This document shows positions 53,492 through 61,237 of a stretch of 64,000 nt of DNA, piece by piece. Location of the stretch: contig CAVPDR010000002.1 of NCBI GenBank assembly GCA_963702705.1, positions 620,001-684,000 of the forward strand. Reading direction: 5' to 3'. This stretch comes from VRUE01 sp963702705. GTDB lineage: Bacteria; Actinomycetota; Thermoleophilia; Solirubrobacterales; 70-9. Below the pieces are notes generated by a model, which saw nothing but the letters and a program-made list of their open reading frames with translations, had not been told where the DNA came from and did not search any database. Each line of letters opens with the position of its first letter. Position 1 is the stretch's first letter. The position numbers and the translations under genes are program-made.

Positions 53492-53902
53492 ATGGAGCCC
53501 CCCAGCCCAGCCCGGCTCTACGCGACCGCGGTCGGCGCGGCGCTGATCGTGATCGGCATCGTCGGCTTCTTCTACAGCGCCTCCTTCGGGTCGCCGGGAG
53601 AGGTCGAGGAGATCTTCGGGATCGTCGCCACCAACGCTTGGGTCAATGTGCTCCACATCCTCACGGGAGCGCTCGGCCTGCTGGTCGCCGGCTACGCGGC
53701 GCGCCGGTACTCGCTCTACCTCGGCGCCCTCTACCTCGCCCTCGCCCTCTGGGGATTCACGATCGGCAGCGGCGCGGCGATCCTCGGCTTGCTCCCGGTC
53801 GACACCGGCGCCAACCTGCTGCACCTGGTGCTCGGTGCGCTCGGCATCGCAGCCGCGCTCTCGACGGCAGGACTGAAGAAGGGCAAGCCGGCTACGGCTT
53901 GA
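53492..53902 (+). CDS. DUF4383-type membrane protein
   Basis: 136 residues with four membrane segments (AVGAALIVIGIVGFFYS, NVLHILTGALGLLVAGYAA, LYLGALYLALALWGF, LLHLVLGALGIAAALS). The DUF4383 pattern NVLHILTGALGL is present. Function unknown. ATG 53492 is 8 nt after TACAAT. The last 11 nt overlap the convergent gene. Confidence 0.83.
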   Translation: MEPPSPARLYATAVGAALIVIGIVGFFYSASFGSPGEVEEIFGIVATNAWVNVLHILTGALGLLVAGYAARRYSLYLGALYLALALWGFTIGSGAAILGLLPVDTGANLLHLVLGALGIAAALSTAGLKKGKPATA

Positions 53903-54239
53903 TCCGGCCGGTCAGCGAGCGCAGGCCGCCTTTGGCCTGCTGTTTGCCGCGCCGCCGCAGCTCGAGCACGACCAAGGCGCCGGCCGCGGCGCCACCGGCC
54001 CCGACCGCGACGACCGGCCGCACCCAGTTGCGCGGGTCGCGCAGCGCCCGAAGCTCGCTTTCCGAGAGCTGCTCCGCCCAAACCGAAAGCTCCTCGGCGG
54101 CGGCCTGGGTGACTGCGGAGAGGGTGTCCTCGAGGCGACCGGAGAGTCGCTCCGGGGGCTCGATCGGCCGCAGCGCGTCGGAGAGCAGGTGCTCGACGTT
54201 CCAGGTGCTTCCGCTGAGGCTCTCGCTGAGGTCACTCAT
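53892..54239 (-). CDS. One-TM protein, probable partner of ECF sigma factor
   Basis: 115 residues, family not recognised. A helical N-terminal part (about 1-70) and one membrane segment (PVVAVGAGGAAAGALVVLEL) with a basic cytoplasmic tail (RRRGKQQAKGG). It overlaps the preceding sigma-factor gene by 8 nt, the usual position of an anti-sigma factor, but the classic zinc anti-sigma motif is absent, so this is an inference from context. Confidence 0.65.
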   Translation of the reverse strand: MSDLSESLSGSTWNVEHLLSDALRPIEPPERLSGRLEDTLSAVTQAAAEELSVWAEQLSESELRALRDPRNWVRPVVAVGAGGAAAGALVVLELRRRGKQQAKGGLRSLTGRIKP

Positions 54240-54792
54240 CGCTCATCTGCTCCTGAAGCTGCTTGATCGCGCGATGGATCAGGACCTTTGTCGCGCCGTC
54301 GCTGCGGCCAAGAGCACGGGCAATCTCGCGATTGTCCATGCCGAGCGCAAAGCGCATGATCAGCGCCTCGCGGCGATCGTCCGGCAGACCCTCGAGATGG
54401 GCCATCACCTGGCGCAGCTCCTCGCGCCCCTCGGCGATCGCCTCGGTGCCGTGACGGGCGGCGATCGGATCTGCCACCTCCAGCGAGGTCTGCGGCCGGC
54501 GCGAGCGGTCGCGGTAGTAGTTCGAGGCGAGGTTGTGGGCGATGCGGATCAGCCAGGGACGCAGCGGCCGCCCGTCGGACTCGCGCCGGGCACGGTCGAA
54601 GTGCCGGTAGGCCTGTAGGAAGGCCTGCTCGGTGAGGTCCTCGGCGTCGTGGGGATCCCCGATCCGGTAGTAGGCGTAGGAGTAGACGTCGCGCAGGTGG
54701 GCCCGATAGAGATCCTCGAAAGCCCGGTCGAGCTCCGCCTTGGCGGCCGGGTCGAGGCTCGCAGGCTCGACGTTCTCCTTGGCCGCGCTCAC
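54232..54792 (-). CDS. ECF RNA polymerase sigma factor
   Basis: 186 residues. Region 2 (FEDLYRAHLRDVYSYAYYRIGDPHDAEDLTEQAFLQAYRHFD) and region 4 (DDRREALIMRFALGMDNREIARALGRSDGATKVLIHRAIKQLQ) are complete. Probably controls a surface or stress regulon together with the co-transcribed membrane protein. GTG start; TAGGCT (54799-54804) 6 nt upstream indicates a leaderless mRNA. Confidence 0.9.
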   Translation of the reverse strand: MSAAKENVEPASLDPAAKAELDRAFEDLYRAHLRDVYSYAYYRIGDPHDAEDLTEQAFLQAYRHFDRARRESDGRPLRPWLIRIAHNLASNYYRDRSRRPQTSLEVADPIAARHGTEAIAEGREELRQVMAHLEGLPDDRREALIMRFALGMDNREIARALGRSDGATKVLIHRAIKQLQEQMSDE

Positions 54793-54810
54793 CGATCAAG
54801 CCTAGCTTCA

Positions 54811-56475
54811 TCAAGCGGCCCTCCTCGATCGCTCGACCCGGCGCAATCCCGCAACCCAGGCCCCAGCGCCGATCTCGCCGCGGATCAGCGCCGCCAGCCC
54901 GCTCAGTGCCTCTGCCGTACCGCCCGCGGCCGCGGTCGCCGCCGCCAGCAGCGGCACCGCGTCCAGGCCCTCCGAGGCCTGCCCGATCTGAGCCGGGATC
55001 TCCGCCGCCGGCGTGCCGCGACCGAGCAGCTCGCCGGCCCGGCGGTTGCGCCCGGTAGGCGCCATCACCGTTGCGGTGAGGTCGCCGACCCCGGCCAGGC
55101 CGGAGAACGTCGAGAGGTCGGCGCCACGTCCGATCGCGTGCTCGATGCACTCGCGCCAGACCTGGGCCGCAGCGATTCCGGCAGCGTTGAGCCCGTACGG
55201 CTCCGCGGCAGCCGCAGCAAGGGCGGCGGCGTTCTTCGCGGCCCCGGCCATCTCGACCCCGGTGACGTCGCGCGAGCGCTCGCAGACCAGGCCGGCGCCG
55301 TCGAAGACACCGCCGAGCTGGTCGCGCAGATCGGCGTCGGCGGAGCCGAGCACGAGCGCGGCGGAGCCGGAGACCGCCTCGCGAGCGTGAGCAGGACCAC
55401 CGAGACAGGCGACGGCGCGGGCCCGGACCCGCTCGCCGACGTACTCGGCCGGAAGCTGGCCAAGCGGCGCGATCAGGCCCTTGGTCAGCAGCAACATCGC
55501 CGAGCGATCGCCGATCCGGTCGGCGATCGCGCCGACCGCTTGCGGCAACGATCCCGACGGGATAGCCAGGCAGACGAGGTCGAGGCCGGCCAACTCGACC
55601 TCGGACGCCTGATGCACGCGCACCGAGTCCGGCAGTCGCACCCCCTTGAGGTAGTGGTGGTTTTCGCGCGCCTCATCGATCTCAGCCGCCTGCGCGCCGG
55701 TGCGGGTGGCGAGCTGAACCTCGAGGCCGCCGCGGGCGAGCAGAACGGCGACAGCGGTGCCCCAGCTACCGGCGCCGACCACGGCTGCTCGGCGCATCGG
55801 CGGCAGGCCACCGAGGTCCTCCCACTGCAACTCGACGTTGGGCCAGATCCGCGCGGTGACGGTCGAGGCCAGCCCGCGCGACGGGTCCTCCGCCCGGGGA
55901 AAGGTCATCGCCTTGCCCAGTCGGACCCGGACCTTGCGCGGCCGGATCCGCCAGCCGCGCCGCACGCCTTCGGTGCCGAGGACCGCGGCCGGGATCACCG
56001 GCGCACCGGTCTGCAGCGCCAGGCGGCCGACCCCGCGCTTGGGCTCGGCCAGCGCGCCGCTGCGAATGCGAGTGCCCTCGGGGAAGATGCAGACGGCTCC
56101 GCCGCGCTCGACGATCAGGCGGGCCGTCTCCATCGACTGCTCGTCGGACTCGCCGCGGCGGATCGGGAAGGCGCCGAGGCGCGAGAGGATCCAGCCCCGC
56201 CAGCGGCGCTCGAAGAGCTCGACCTTGGCGACGTAGTTCATCGGCCGCCGCCAGGGCAGGGCGCCGCCGATCGCGAAGGGGTCGAGGAAGCTGCGGTGAT
56301 TCGACGCCACGATCAGGCCGCCCTTGAGGCGGGCGTGTTCGCGGCCGGTCCTCGCGTAGCGGAAGTAGACGAGGAAGAAGGGGGTCATGAAGACCCGGGC
56401 TAGGAGGTAGAGAACTCGGTTTACCCCGTGGCGGCGGGTGTAGTCGTGGTACGACTGGAGACGGTCCGGAGTCAC
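54811..56475 (-). CDS. PlsC-GpsA fusion: acyltransferase plus glycerol-3-phosphate dehydrogenase
   Basis: 554 residues joining two enzymes of phospholipid synthesis. Residues about 1-225 are an acylglycerolphosphate acyltransferase with the catalytic NHRSFLDPF and the FPEGTRIRSG block. After a short linker, residues about 228-554 are a glycerol-3-phosphate dehydrogenase: Rossmann AAVVGAGSWGTAVAVLLA, GLIAPLGQLPAEYV, catalytic Lys region EMAGAAKNAAALAAA, and LSTFSGLAGVGDLTATVM. One enzyme makes glycerol-3-phosphate, the other acylates its product, so substrate coupling is plausible. GTG start. No stop or internal start signal suggests two separate proteins. Confidence 0.9.
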   Translation of the reverse strand: MTPDRLQSYHDYTRRHGVNRVLYLLARVFMTPFFLVYFRYARTGREHARLKGGLIVASNHRSFLDPFAIGGALPWRRPMNYVAKVELFERRWRGWILSRLGAFPIRRGESDEQSMETARLIVERGGAVCIFPEGTRIRSGALAEPKRGVGRLALQTGAPVIPAAVLGTEGVRRGWRIRPRKVRVRLGKAMTFPRAEDPSRGLASTVTARIWPNVELQWEDLGGLPPMRRAAVVGAGSWGTAVAVLLARGGLEVQLATRTGAQAAEIDEARENHHYLKGVRLPDSVRVHQASEVELAGLDLVCLAIPSGSLPQAVGAIADRIGDRSAMLLLTKGLIAPLGQLPAEYVGERVRARAVACLGGPAHAREAVSGSAALVLGSADADLRDQLGGVFDGAGLVCERSRDVTGVEMAGAAKNAAALAAAAAEPYGLNAAGIAAAQVWRECIEHAIGRGADLSTFSGLAGVGDLTATVMAPTGRNRRAGELLGRGTPAAEIPAQIGQASEGLDAVPLLAAATAAAGGTAEALSGLAALIRGEIGAGAWVAGLRRVERSRRAA

Positions 56476-56514
56476 GCGTAGCGCTACACGAAATAGGGAC
56501 TAGGGTTACCGGGG

Positions 56515-56626
56515 GCGGGGTTCGGGCACCACTCCCCGCTCAACTTTTTCGGTGGTACCGCGGCGGCAGGCAGAGATTGAATCGCCGAAAAAGTACAAGC
56601 CGCGGGGAGCGGCGCCCGAACCCCGC
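56515..56626. repeat. Long near-perfect inverted repeat IR4
   Basis: 25-bp arms (56515-56539, 56602-56626) pair with two mismatches around 62 bp. The arm holds TCGGGCACCACTCC, and the inner pair CTTTTTCGG/CCGAAAAAG mirrors IR1. It abuts the reductase stop codon and lies 39 bp before the plsC-gpsA start. Confidence 0.85.
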
Positions 56627-57642
56627 TACCAAGCCTGGTCGATCAATTGCTCTAGCTCGTCGCGGGTCGGTGGCTCCGGCGTGAAGGCCAACTCCGGGCG
56701 GAGCAGCATCGACTCCAGCGCTTCGGGGAGCTTGGAACGGTCCGCTCCTTGAGTGCCCAGGCCTGGCGGGTTGCCCCCGAGCTCGAGGATGCGGGGTTCG
56801 ATGTCGCTCGGTTGAGTCCCGAGGGCTGTGGCCAATGGGAGCAGATCGTCGGGGGCCCTTGGGGTCATGAAGGCCATTGCTCTTGGGAGGATTGCGGCGT
56901 TGACGCCTGCGTGGGGGGCGCCGCAGATTCTTACGATGGTTTGGCAGATGACGTGGTGGAGGGCGAAGGAGCCGGAGTCGATTGCGTAGCCGCAGAGGAT
57001 TGAGCCGAGGGCCAAGGCTTCGCGGTTGCGCTCGGTTGGACCTTCGTCCAGGGAGGTGGCGATCAGCCAGGCGCCTCGTAGGGCTGTCATTTCGGAGACC
57101 GGGTTGGCGAAGGGCGTGTAGAGCGAATCGGCGCCGTGGGCCAGGGCGTTCATCGAGCTGGCGCGGAGCTCGGACTCGGGGGCGCTCGTCATCGCCTGCG
57201 GCTCGGCGATGACGAGCGACGGTCGGACCAGAGACTTGACCTGGTCCTCGGCACCCGCGGGCAGGCGGTGGATGCCGGTCATCTCTGCTCCCGACATCGT
57301 TGTTGGAATCGCAGCGACGCGGGCGCCGCTGACCGCCGCGATCGCCTTGGCCGTGTCGATCGTGCGGCCGCCGCCGAGGGCGACGAGGTTCGGTGCACGA
57401 ACGAGGTCAAGCAGGGCGGCCGCCGTCTCTGGCACCGCGCTCGCCGGGTCCGCCGCCGGCAGCTCGTGCACCGCCGTCGCGGCGCTCGCGAGCTCCTGCG
57501 CCGCGGCCAGGTGCCGCTCGGTCGAGAGCAGTTCGAAGGGCTCCATGCCGTGCTCGGCAAGAAGCCGCGGTGCGTCTTCGACCCCGCTGGCGCGGAGGAC
57601 GACCGTGCGGCCGGCGTCGCGCCAGACGAAGTTGCCGCTCAC
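56626..57642 (-). CDS. Maleylacetate reductase-like iron-containing alcohol dehydrogenase
   Basis: About 338 residues. Group III alcohol dehydrogenase fold: LVALGGGRTIDTAKAIAAVSGARVAAIPTTMSGAEMTG (NAD-binding), then SMNALAHGADSLYTPFANPVSE and SFALHHVICQTIVRICGAPHAGVNAAILPRAM with the metal-site His residues conserved in other family members, although maleylacetate reductases work without metal. Start GTG 57642 overlaps the stop of the dioxygenase gene (GTGA). Together they would convert a hydroquinone-type ring-cleavage product to 3-oxoadipate. Confidence 0.86.
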   Translation of the reverse strand: MSGNFVWRDAGRTVVLRASGVEDAPRLLAEHGMEPFELLSTERHLAAAQELASAATAVHELPAADPASAVPETAAALLDLVRAPNLVALGGGRTIDTAKAIAAVSGARVAAIPTTMSGAEMTGIHRLPAGAEDQVKSLVRPSLVIAEPQAMTSAPESELRASSMNALAHGADSLYTPFANPVSEMTALRGAWLIATSLDEGPTERNREALALGSILCGYAIDSGSFALHHVICQTIVRICGAPHAGVNAAILPRAMAFMTPRAPDDLLPLATALGTQPSDIEPRILELGGNPPGLGTQGADRSKLPEALESMLLRPELAFTPEPPTRDELEQLIDQAW

Positions 57643-58559
57643 CCGGCGGAAACGGTCCGCGGATTGACGACCGGGCGCAGGTTCGGTTCGACCTCGGCCC
57701 GCAGGTGCTCGTAGTCGGGTGGCAGTGAGAGCTTCTCGCCCAGATGCTCGAGCGGCTCGTCGACGGTGAAGCCGGGCCCGAGCGTGGCGATCTCGAAGAG
57801 AACGCCGCTCGGCTCGCGGAAGTAGATCGAGCGGAAGTAGAAGCGGTCGATCACCGGGGTCGGCTGCGCGCCGGCGGAGATTGCGCGGTCCCGCCACTGC
57901 TCGTGCTCGTCGATGGTCGATGCCCAGGCGACATGGTGGACGCTGCCCGCTCCCTGCCGCGAGCGCTCCTCGGGCGGCCCTTCGTAGACGTAGAGACCGC
58001 CGCGGCTCGCGCCGCGGGCCTCCCAGCTGCCCTCGTCGACGGCCTCGAACTCAAGCGCCTCGAGCAGGGTGGCGCTCGCCTGCGGGTCGGCGCTGTAGGC
58101 GCAGACCGCGTGGAAGCCCCGCAGCGCCAGGTCGGCGGGCACCTCGGGGTGATCGGCGATCAGCGGCTCGTCGCCGACCTCGACCACGGCAAGCTCGTGG
58201 GCCAGACCCTCGGGGTCGGCGAAGCGCAGCCCGCCCCCGGCCCGCTCGGAGTCGACGCCGTTGGTGGCCAGCCGCTCCTCCCAGAAGTCGAGCGAGGCGT
58301 GCGAGCCGACCCGCCAGACGATCCGGTGCACATCTCCGGCTCCGGCCCTGCCCGGCGGCACGCCCGGGAACTCGAAGAAGGTGAGGTCGGAGCCGGCGCT
58401 GCCCTTCTCGTCGGCGAAGAAGAGGTGGTAGACGGTCGGGTTGTCCTGGTTGACCGTCTTCTTGACCAGCCGCAGGCCCAGCACCCCGGCGTAGAAATCG
58501 ACATTGCTCTGGGCGTCGGCGGTGATCGCGGTGATGTGGTGAATTCCCTCCAGCTTCAT
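57639..58559 (-). CDS. Hydroquinone-type ring-cleavage dioxygenase (PcpA/LinE/MhqO family)
   Basis: 306 residues, two vicinal-oxygen-chelate domains. Iron ligands are visible: His in LEGIHHITAITAD, His in GSVHHVAWASTID and Glu in PSGVLFEIATLG. The family includes PcpA/LinE and Bacillus MhqO. It probably opens hydroquinone or chlorohydroquinone between adjacent carbons, and the coupled maleylacetate reductase takes the product further. Divergent from the SHOCT protein gene, with overlapping promoter space. Confidence 0.87.
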   Translation of the reverse strand: MKLEGIHHITAITADAQSNVDFYAGVLGLRLVKKTVNQDNPTVYHLFFADEKGSAGSDLTFFEFPGVPPGRAGAGDVHRIVWRVGSHASLDFWEERLATNGVDSERAGGGLRFADPEGLAHELAVVEVGDEPLIADHPEVPADLALRGFHAVCAYSADPQASATLLEALEFEAVDEGSWEARGASRGGLYVYEGPPEERSRQGAGSVHHVAWASTIDEHEQWRDRAISAGAQPTPVIDRFYFRSIYFREPSGVLFEIATLGPGFTVDEPLEHLGEKLSLPPDYEHLRAEVEPNLRPVVNPRTVSAG

Positions 58560-58569
58560 TGCTCACGTA

Positions 58570-58575
58570 TAGCAT
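58570..58575 (+). promoter_or_regulatory. Leaderless -10 hexamer of SHOCT membrane protein
   Basis: TAGCAT lies 7 nt before ATG 58583, inside the 23-bp gap to the divergent dioxygenase gene. Confidence 0.5.
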
Positions 58576-58582
58576 CACAGCG

Positions 58583-59962
58583 ATGAGTCGCGGACGACGA
58601 CGCTTGGTGCGAGCTCTCGTAGTGCTCGGCTCTCTACTCGCCTTCCTCAGCGTTTTCGCGATCTGGAGCGAGCGCCAGGCGCTCAACACCGACGACTGGG
58701 TGACCACCAGCGGCCACCTGATCCAGAACGAGACGATCCGCGAAGCGGTCGGCAACTACCTCGTCGACCAGCTCTACGAAAACGTCGATGTCGAAAAGGA
58801 ACTGAGCGAAAAGCTTCCGGGCGAGACCAAGCAGTTGGCGGGACCGATCTCCGGCGCCGTGCGCCAGTTCGCCGGCGAGGGCGCCAACAAGGTGCTGGAA
58901 AGCGCAACCGCGCAGGAACTCTGGAAGAGCGCCAACCGGACCACGCACGAACAGCTGCTGGAAGTGCTGGAAGAAAAGGGCACGACGGTCTCGACCGAAG
59001 AAGGCAACGTCAGCCTCAACCTCGGCAGCCTTGTCACCAACCTCGCCAGCCAGGTCGGGATCGGCGCCAACCTGGCGGAAAAGCTGCCGGGAGACGCGGG
59101 CCAGATCACCGTCTTGCGCTCCGACCAGTTGAAGACGGCCCAGAACATCGTCGTCGCGGTCAAGGGCCTCGCCCTGATCCTCTCGCTGCTCACCTTCCTC
59201 GCCTTCGGCCTGGCGATCTACCTCTCCCGCGAGGCGCGCTGGGTGACCGTGCTCTCCTGCGGGATCGGCCTCGTCGCCGCCGGCTTCGCCGTGATCGTCT
59301 TCCGCGAGATCGCCGGCGGGATCGTCGTCGGGCAGCTGGTCGAAGAAGACAGCGTCAAGCCTGCGGCGGAAGCCGCCTGGTCGATCGGCACCTCGCTGAT
59401 GACGAGCATTGCCACCACCGTGATCGTGGTCGGCGTCCTCTTCGGCATCGCCGGCTGGCTCGCTTCGCCGACCGGCTCGGCCCGCTCCGCCCGCCGCTGG
59501 CTGGCACCGGTCCTGCGCGACTACCCCGCCTACGTCTATTCCCTTCTAGCCATCGTCGTCGGCATCTACTTCCTCTCCGCCCCGACCCAGAACCTGCGCT
59601 CCTTCCTCACCACCCTGGTGATCGCCGGCCTCGCGGCCTTCGGCATCCACGAGCTGCGCAAACAGGCGGCCGAGGAATTCCCCGACGCCGACTACGGCGA
59701 GGCCTTCGGCCGCACCAAGGACAAGGTCGTCGGCGCGGTCAAGGACGCCAACCTGGGAGAGCGGGCCTCGAAACTGCGCTTGCCGGAGATGCACAAGCCC
59801 GACGACGAAGCCCCGTCGGGCGCGACCCCGGCCGATCCGGAGGAGAGCCGCCTCGCCCGCCTCGAACGCCTCGCCACCCTGCACGAAAAGGGCGTCCTCA
59901 CCGACGAGGAGCTGGCAACCGAGAAGCAGCGCGTGCTCAGCGGCTCCGCCACGGACGCCTGA
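58583..59962 (+). CDS. SHOCT-domain membrane protein
   Basis: 459 residues. One N-terminal membrane segment (ALVVLGSLLAFLSVFAIWS), an extracellular helical domain (about 35-190) with many Glu/Lys helices, then four membrane segments (about 200-370) and a cytoplasmic tail ending with a SHOCT motif: SRLARLERLATLHEKGVLTDEELATEKQRVL. SHOCT motifs mediate oligomerisation. Function otherwise unknown. It is leaderless and monocistronic, ending just before a tRNA gene. Confidence 0.83.
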   Translation: MSRGRRRLVRALVVLGSLLAFLSVFAIWSERQALNTDDWVTTSGHLIQNETIREAVGNYLVDQLYENVDVEKELSEKLPGETKQLAGPISGAVRQFAGEGANKVLESATAQELWKSANRTTHEQLLEVLEEKGTTVSTEEGNVSLNLGSLVTNLASQVGIGANLAEKLPGDAGQITVLRSDQLKTAQNIVVAVKGLALILSLLTFLAFGLAIYLSREARWVTVLSCGIGLVAAGFAVIVFREIAGGIVVGQLVEEDSVKPAAEAAWSIGTSLMTSIATTVIVVGVLFGIAGWLASPTGSARSARRWLAPVLRDYPAYVYSLLAIVVGIYFLSAPTQNLRSFLTTLVIAGLAAFGIHELRKQAAEEFPDADYGEAFGRTKDKVVGAVKDANLGERASKLRLPEMHKPDDEAPSGATPADPEESRLARLERLATLHEKGVLTDEELATEKQRVLSGSATDA

Positions 59963-59971
59963 TCCAGCCAG

Positions 59972-60044
59972 AGCCCGCCTCCGGGATCGAACCGGAAACC
60001 TCCGCTTTACAAGAGCGGTGCTCTACCAGTTGAGCTAGGCGGGC
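59972..60044 (-). tRNA. tRNA-Thr (anticodon TGT)
   Basis: A 73-nt cloverleaf on the minus strand: acceptor GCCCGCC/GGCGGGC, D-arm AGCTCAACTGGTAGAGC, anticodon arm CCGCT-CTTGTAA-AGCGG with TGT, and T-arm CCGGTTCGATCCCGG. CCA is not encoded. Reads ACA (and ACN by wobble). Confidence 0.96.
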
Positions 60045-60103
60045 GTGCTTGCACGCCCCAGCGTACGCCTATGCGGTTCGAACCAGAGGCCAGCGGGACC
60101 TTC

Positions 60104-60520
60104 TCAATCAGCCCCATCCCGATTCGGAAACAGGTGGCGCGTAACGACGAAAACAACGCCGATGACCTGGACCACGGTAGCCGCAAGCCACACTTGAACC
60201 ACGGCCGTGGACAATTCCCACTGCTCACCAGCCCACGCAAATGCCACGAATATCGCGTTGGCGAGAAGGAGCTGGCCGGCAAGCATGATGAGAATCCAGG
60301 AAGCGTAGGTGCTCTTGAGGCCGTGTTCGAGTTCCGCGGCCTTGCGCTTCAGTTCGATCGCCTGCGCCTGGTCGCGCTCCGGAAGATGGCGGAGCTCCTC
60401 GGGCAGATTTGACTCGCGCGCTGCCCCCGACTTGATGGCGTCCACAACGGCTGCTTTCGCTGCCGCCTCAGGATCGACACTCCCAGCCACACCACCCTCA
60501 GCAGTTCCACCGTCGATCAT
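60104..60520 (-). CDS. Two-TM membrane protein, unknown
   Basis: 138 residues. A charged helical N-terminus (PEELRHLPERDQAQAIELKRKAAELEHG) precedes two membrane segments (WILIMLAGQLLLANAIFVAFAW and VWLAATVVQVIGVVFVVT). Family not recognised. It starts 8 nt after the ImmA/IrrE-type protease gene stop on the same strand, so it is likely co-transcribed and may be a substrate or partner. Confidence 0.72.
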   Translation of the reverse strand: MIDGGTAEGGVAGSVDPEAAAKAAVVDAIKSGAARESNLPEELRHLPERDQAQAIELKRKAAELEHGLKSTYASWILIMLAGQLLLANAIFVAFAWAGEQWELSTAVVQVWLAATVVQVIGVVFVVTRHLFPNRDGAD

Positions 60521-60528
60521 TTCGGGTC

Positions 60529-61035
60529 CTACGAGGAAACAGCCATCAACTCGAGGTTCTTGAGCCGAAATTGCATGGCTTCGCGAGAGACCTTGAAGCG
60601 AATCGCCATTTCCAGATCGCTCATCCCCCGTGCCACGAAGGCCTTCACTTCATCTTCCGGCATCAGCAGGCAAGCGGCGAACTCGTTTGCATAAACCTCA
60701 TCCGGATCCTCTCCGGTGGCGGAAAGAGAGTTCCTGAGATCGACCCTCAGGTACTTGTCGCCTTCCTCGGAGCGTCGGACGAAATGTCCGAGCTCGTGGG
60801 CACACGTAAACCGACGCCTATTTTCGCTGTCATTTTCATTCAGCAGAATCGTAGGGTCCTGCCCTGGTTGCTTGACGAGGGCGCCGAGTGTGTTTTCGTC
60901 GAGCTCGGCTTCCAAAACCCGAAGACCCGCAGTTCGTGCAATAGCCACCGGATCGACCGGCACGGCCCCGCTCCAGGTCGCCTGAAGCAGCTTGGCGGCA
61001 TCGCGCTCCGCTTCTTGCTTGGTCTGGCTTTTCAT
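60529..61035 (-). CDS. ImmA/IrrE-family metallopeptidase
   Basis: 168 residues. Zinc motif FTCAHELGHFV (HExxH, residues 80-84) and the downstream ANEFAACLLMPEDEV with the third ligand Glu. The relatives ImmA and IrrE/PprI cleave repressors such as ImmR or DdrO in response to conjugative-element induction or DNA damage. Here no XRE repressor is fused or adjacent. ATG 61035 is chosen because TAGATT (61043-61048) is 7 nt upstream; the alternative ATG 61041 overlaps the hexamer. An SOS-like box lies about 95 bp upstream. Confidence 0.88.
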   Translation of the reverse strand: MKSQTKQEAERDAAKLLQATWSGAVPVDPVAIARTAGLRVLEAELDENTLGALVKQPGQDPTILLNENDSENRRRFTCAHELGHFVRRSEEGDKYLRVDLRNSLSATGEDPDEVYANEFAACLLMPEDEVKAFVARGMSDLEMAIRFKVSREAMQFRLKNLELMAVSS

Positions 61036-61130
61036 TCCCATCAATCTATACAGGACAAAGGAGTCGCCTACGGGGCTTATCACGCGGAACAAGGGTGCGC
61101 CTCGCCGCCAAAGCAACCCCCGTCTTTGTA

Positions 61131-61151
61131 CGAACGCATGTTCGCTATAGT
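61131..61151 (+). promoter_or_regulatory. SOS/LexA-like box and -10 element
   Basis: CGAACGCATGTTCG (61131-61144) fits the actinobacterial LexA core CGAAC-N4-GTTCG exactly. TATAGT (61146-61151) just after it is a good plus-strand -10, so LexA binding would block a promoter pointing to the GNAT gene at 61238 (leader about 80 nt). Confidence 0.6.
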
Positions 61152-61237
61152 AGCATCTACTCAGACAGAACACCTCGCCGCTCCACTGTAGAGGGCGAAG
61201 CGGGATAACAAACCGGACTTTCTGGAATCGTGTGGGC

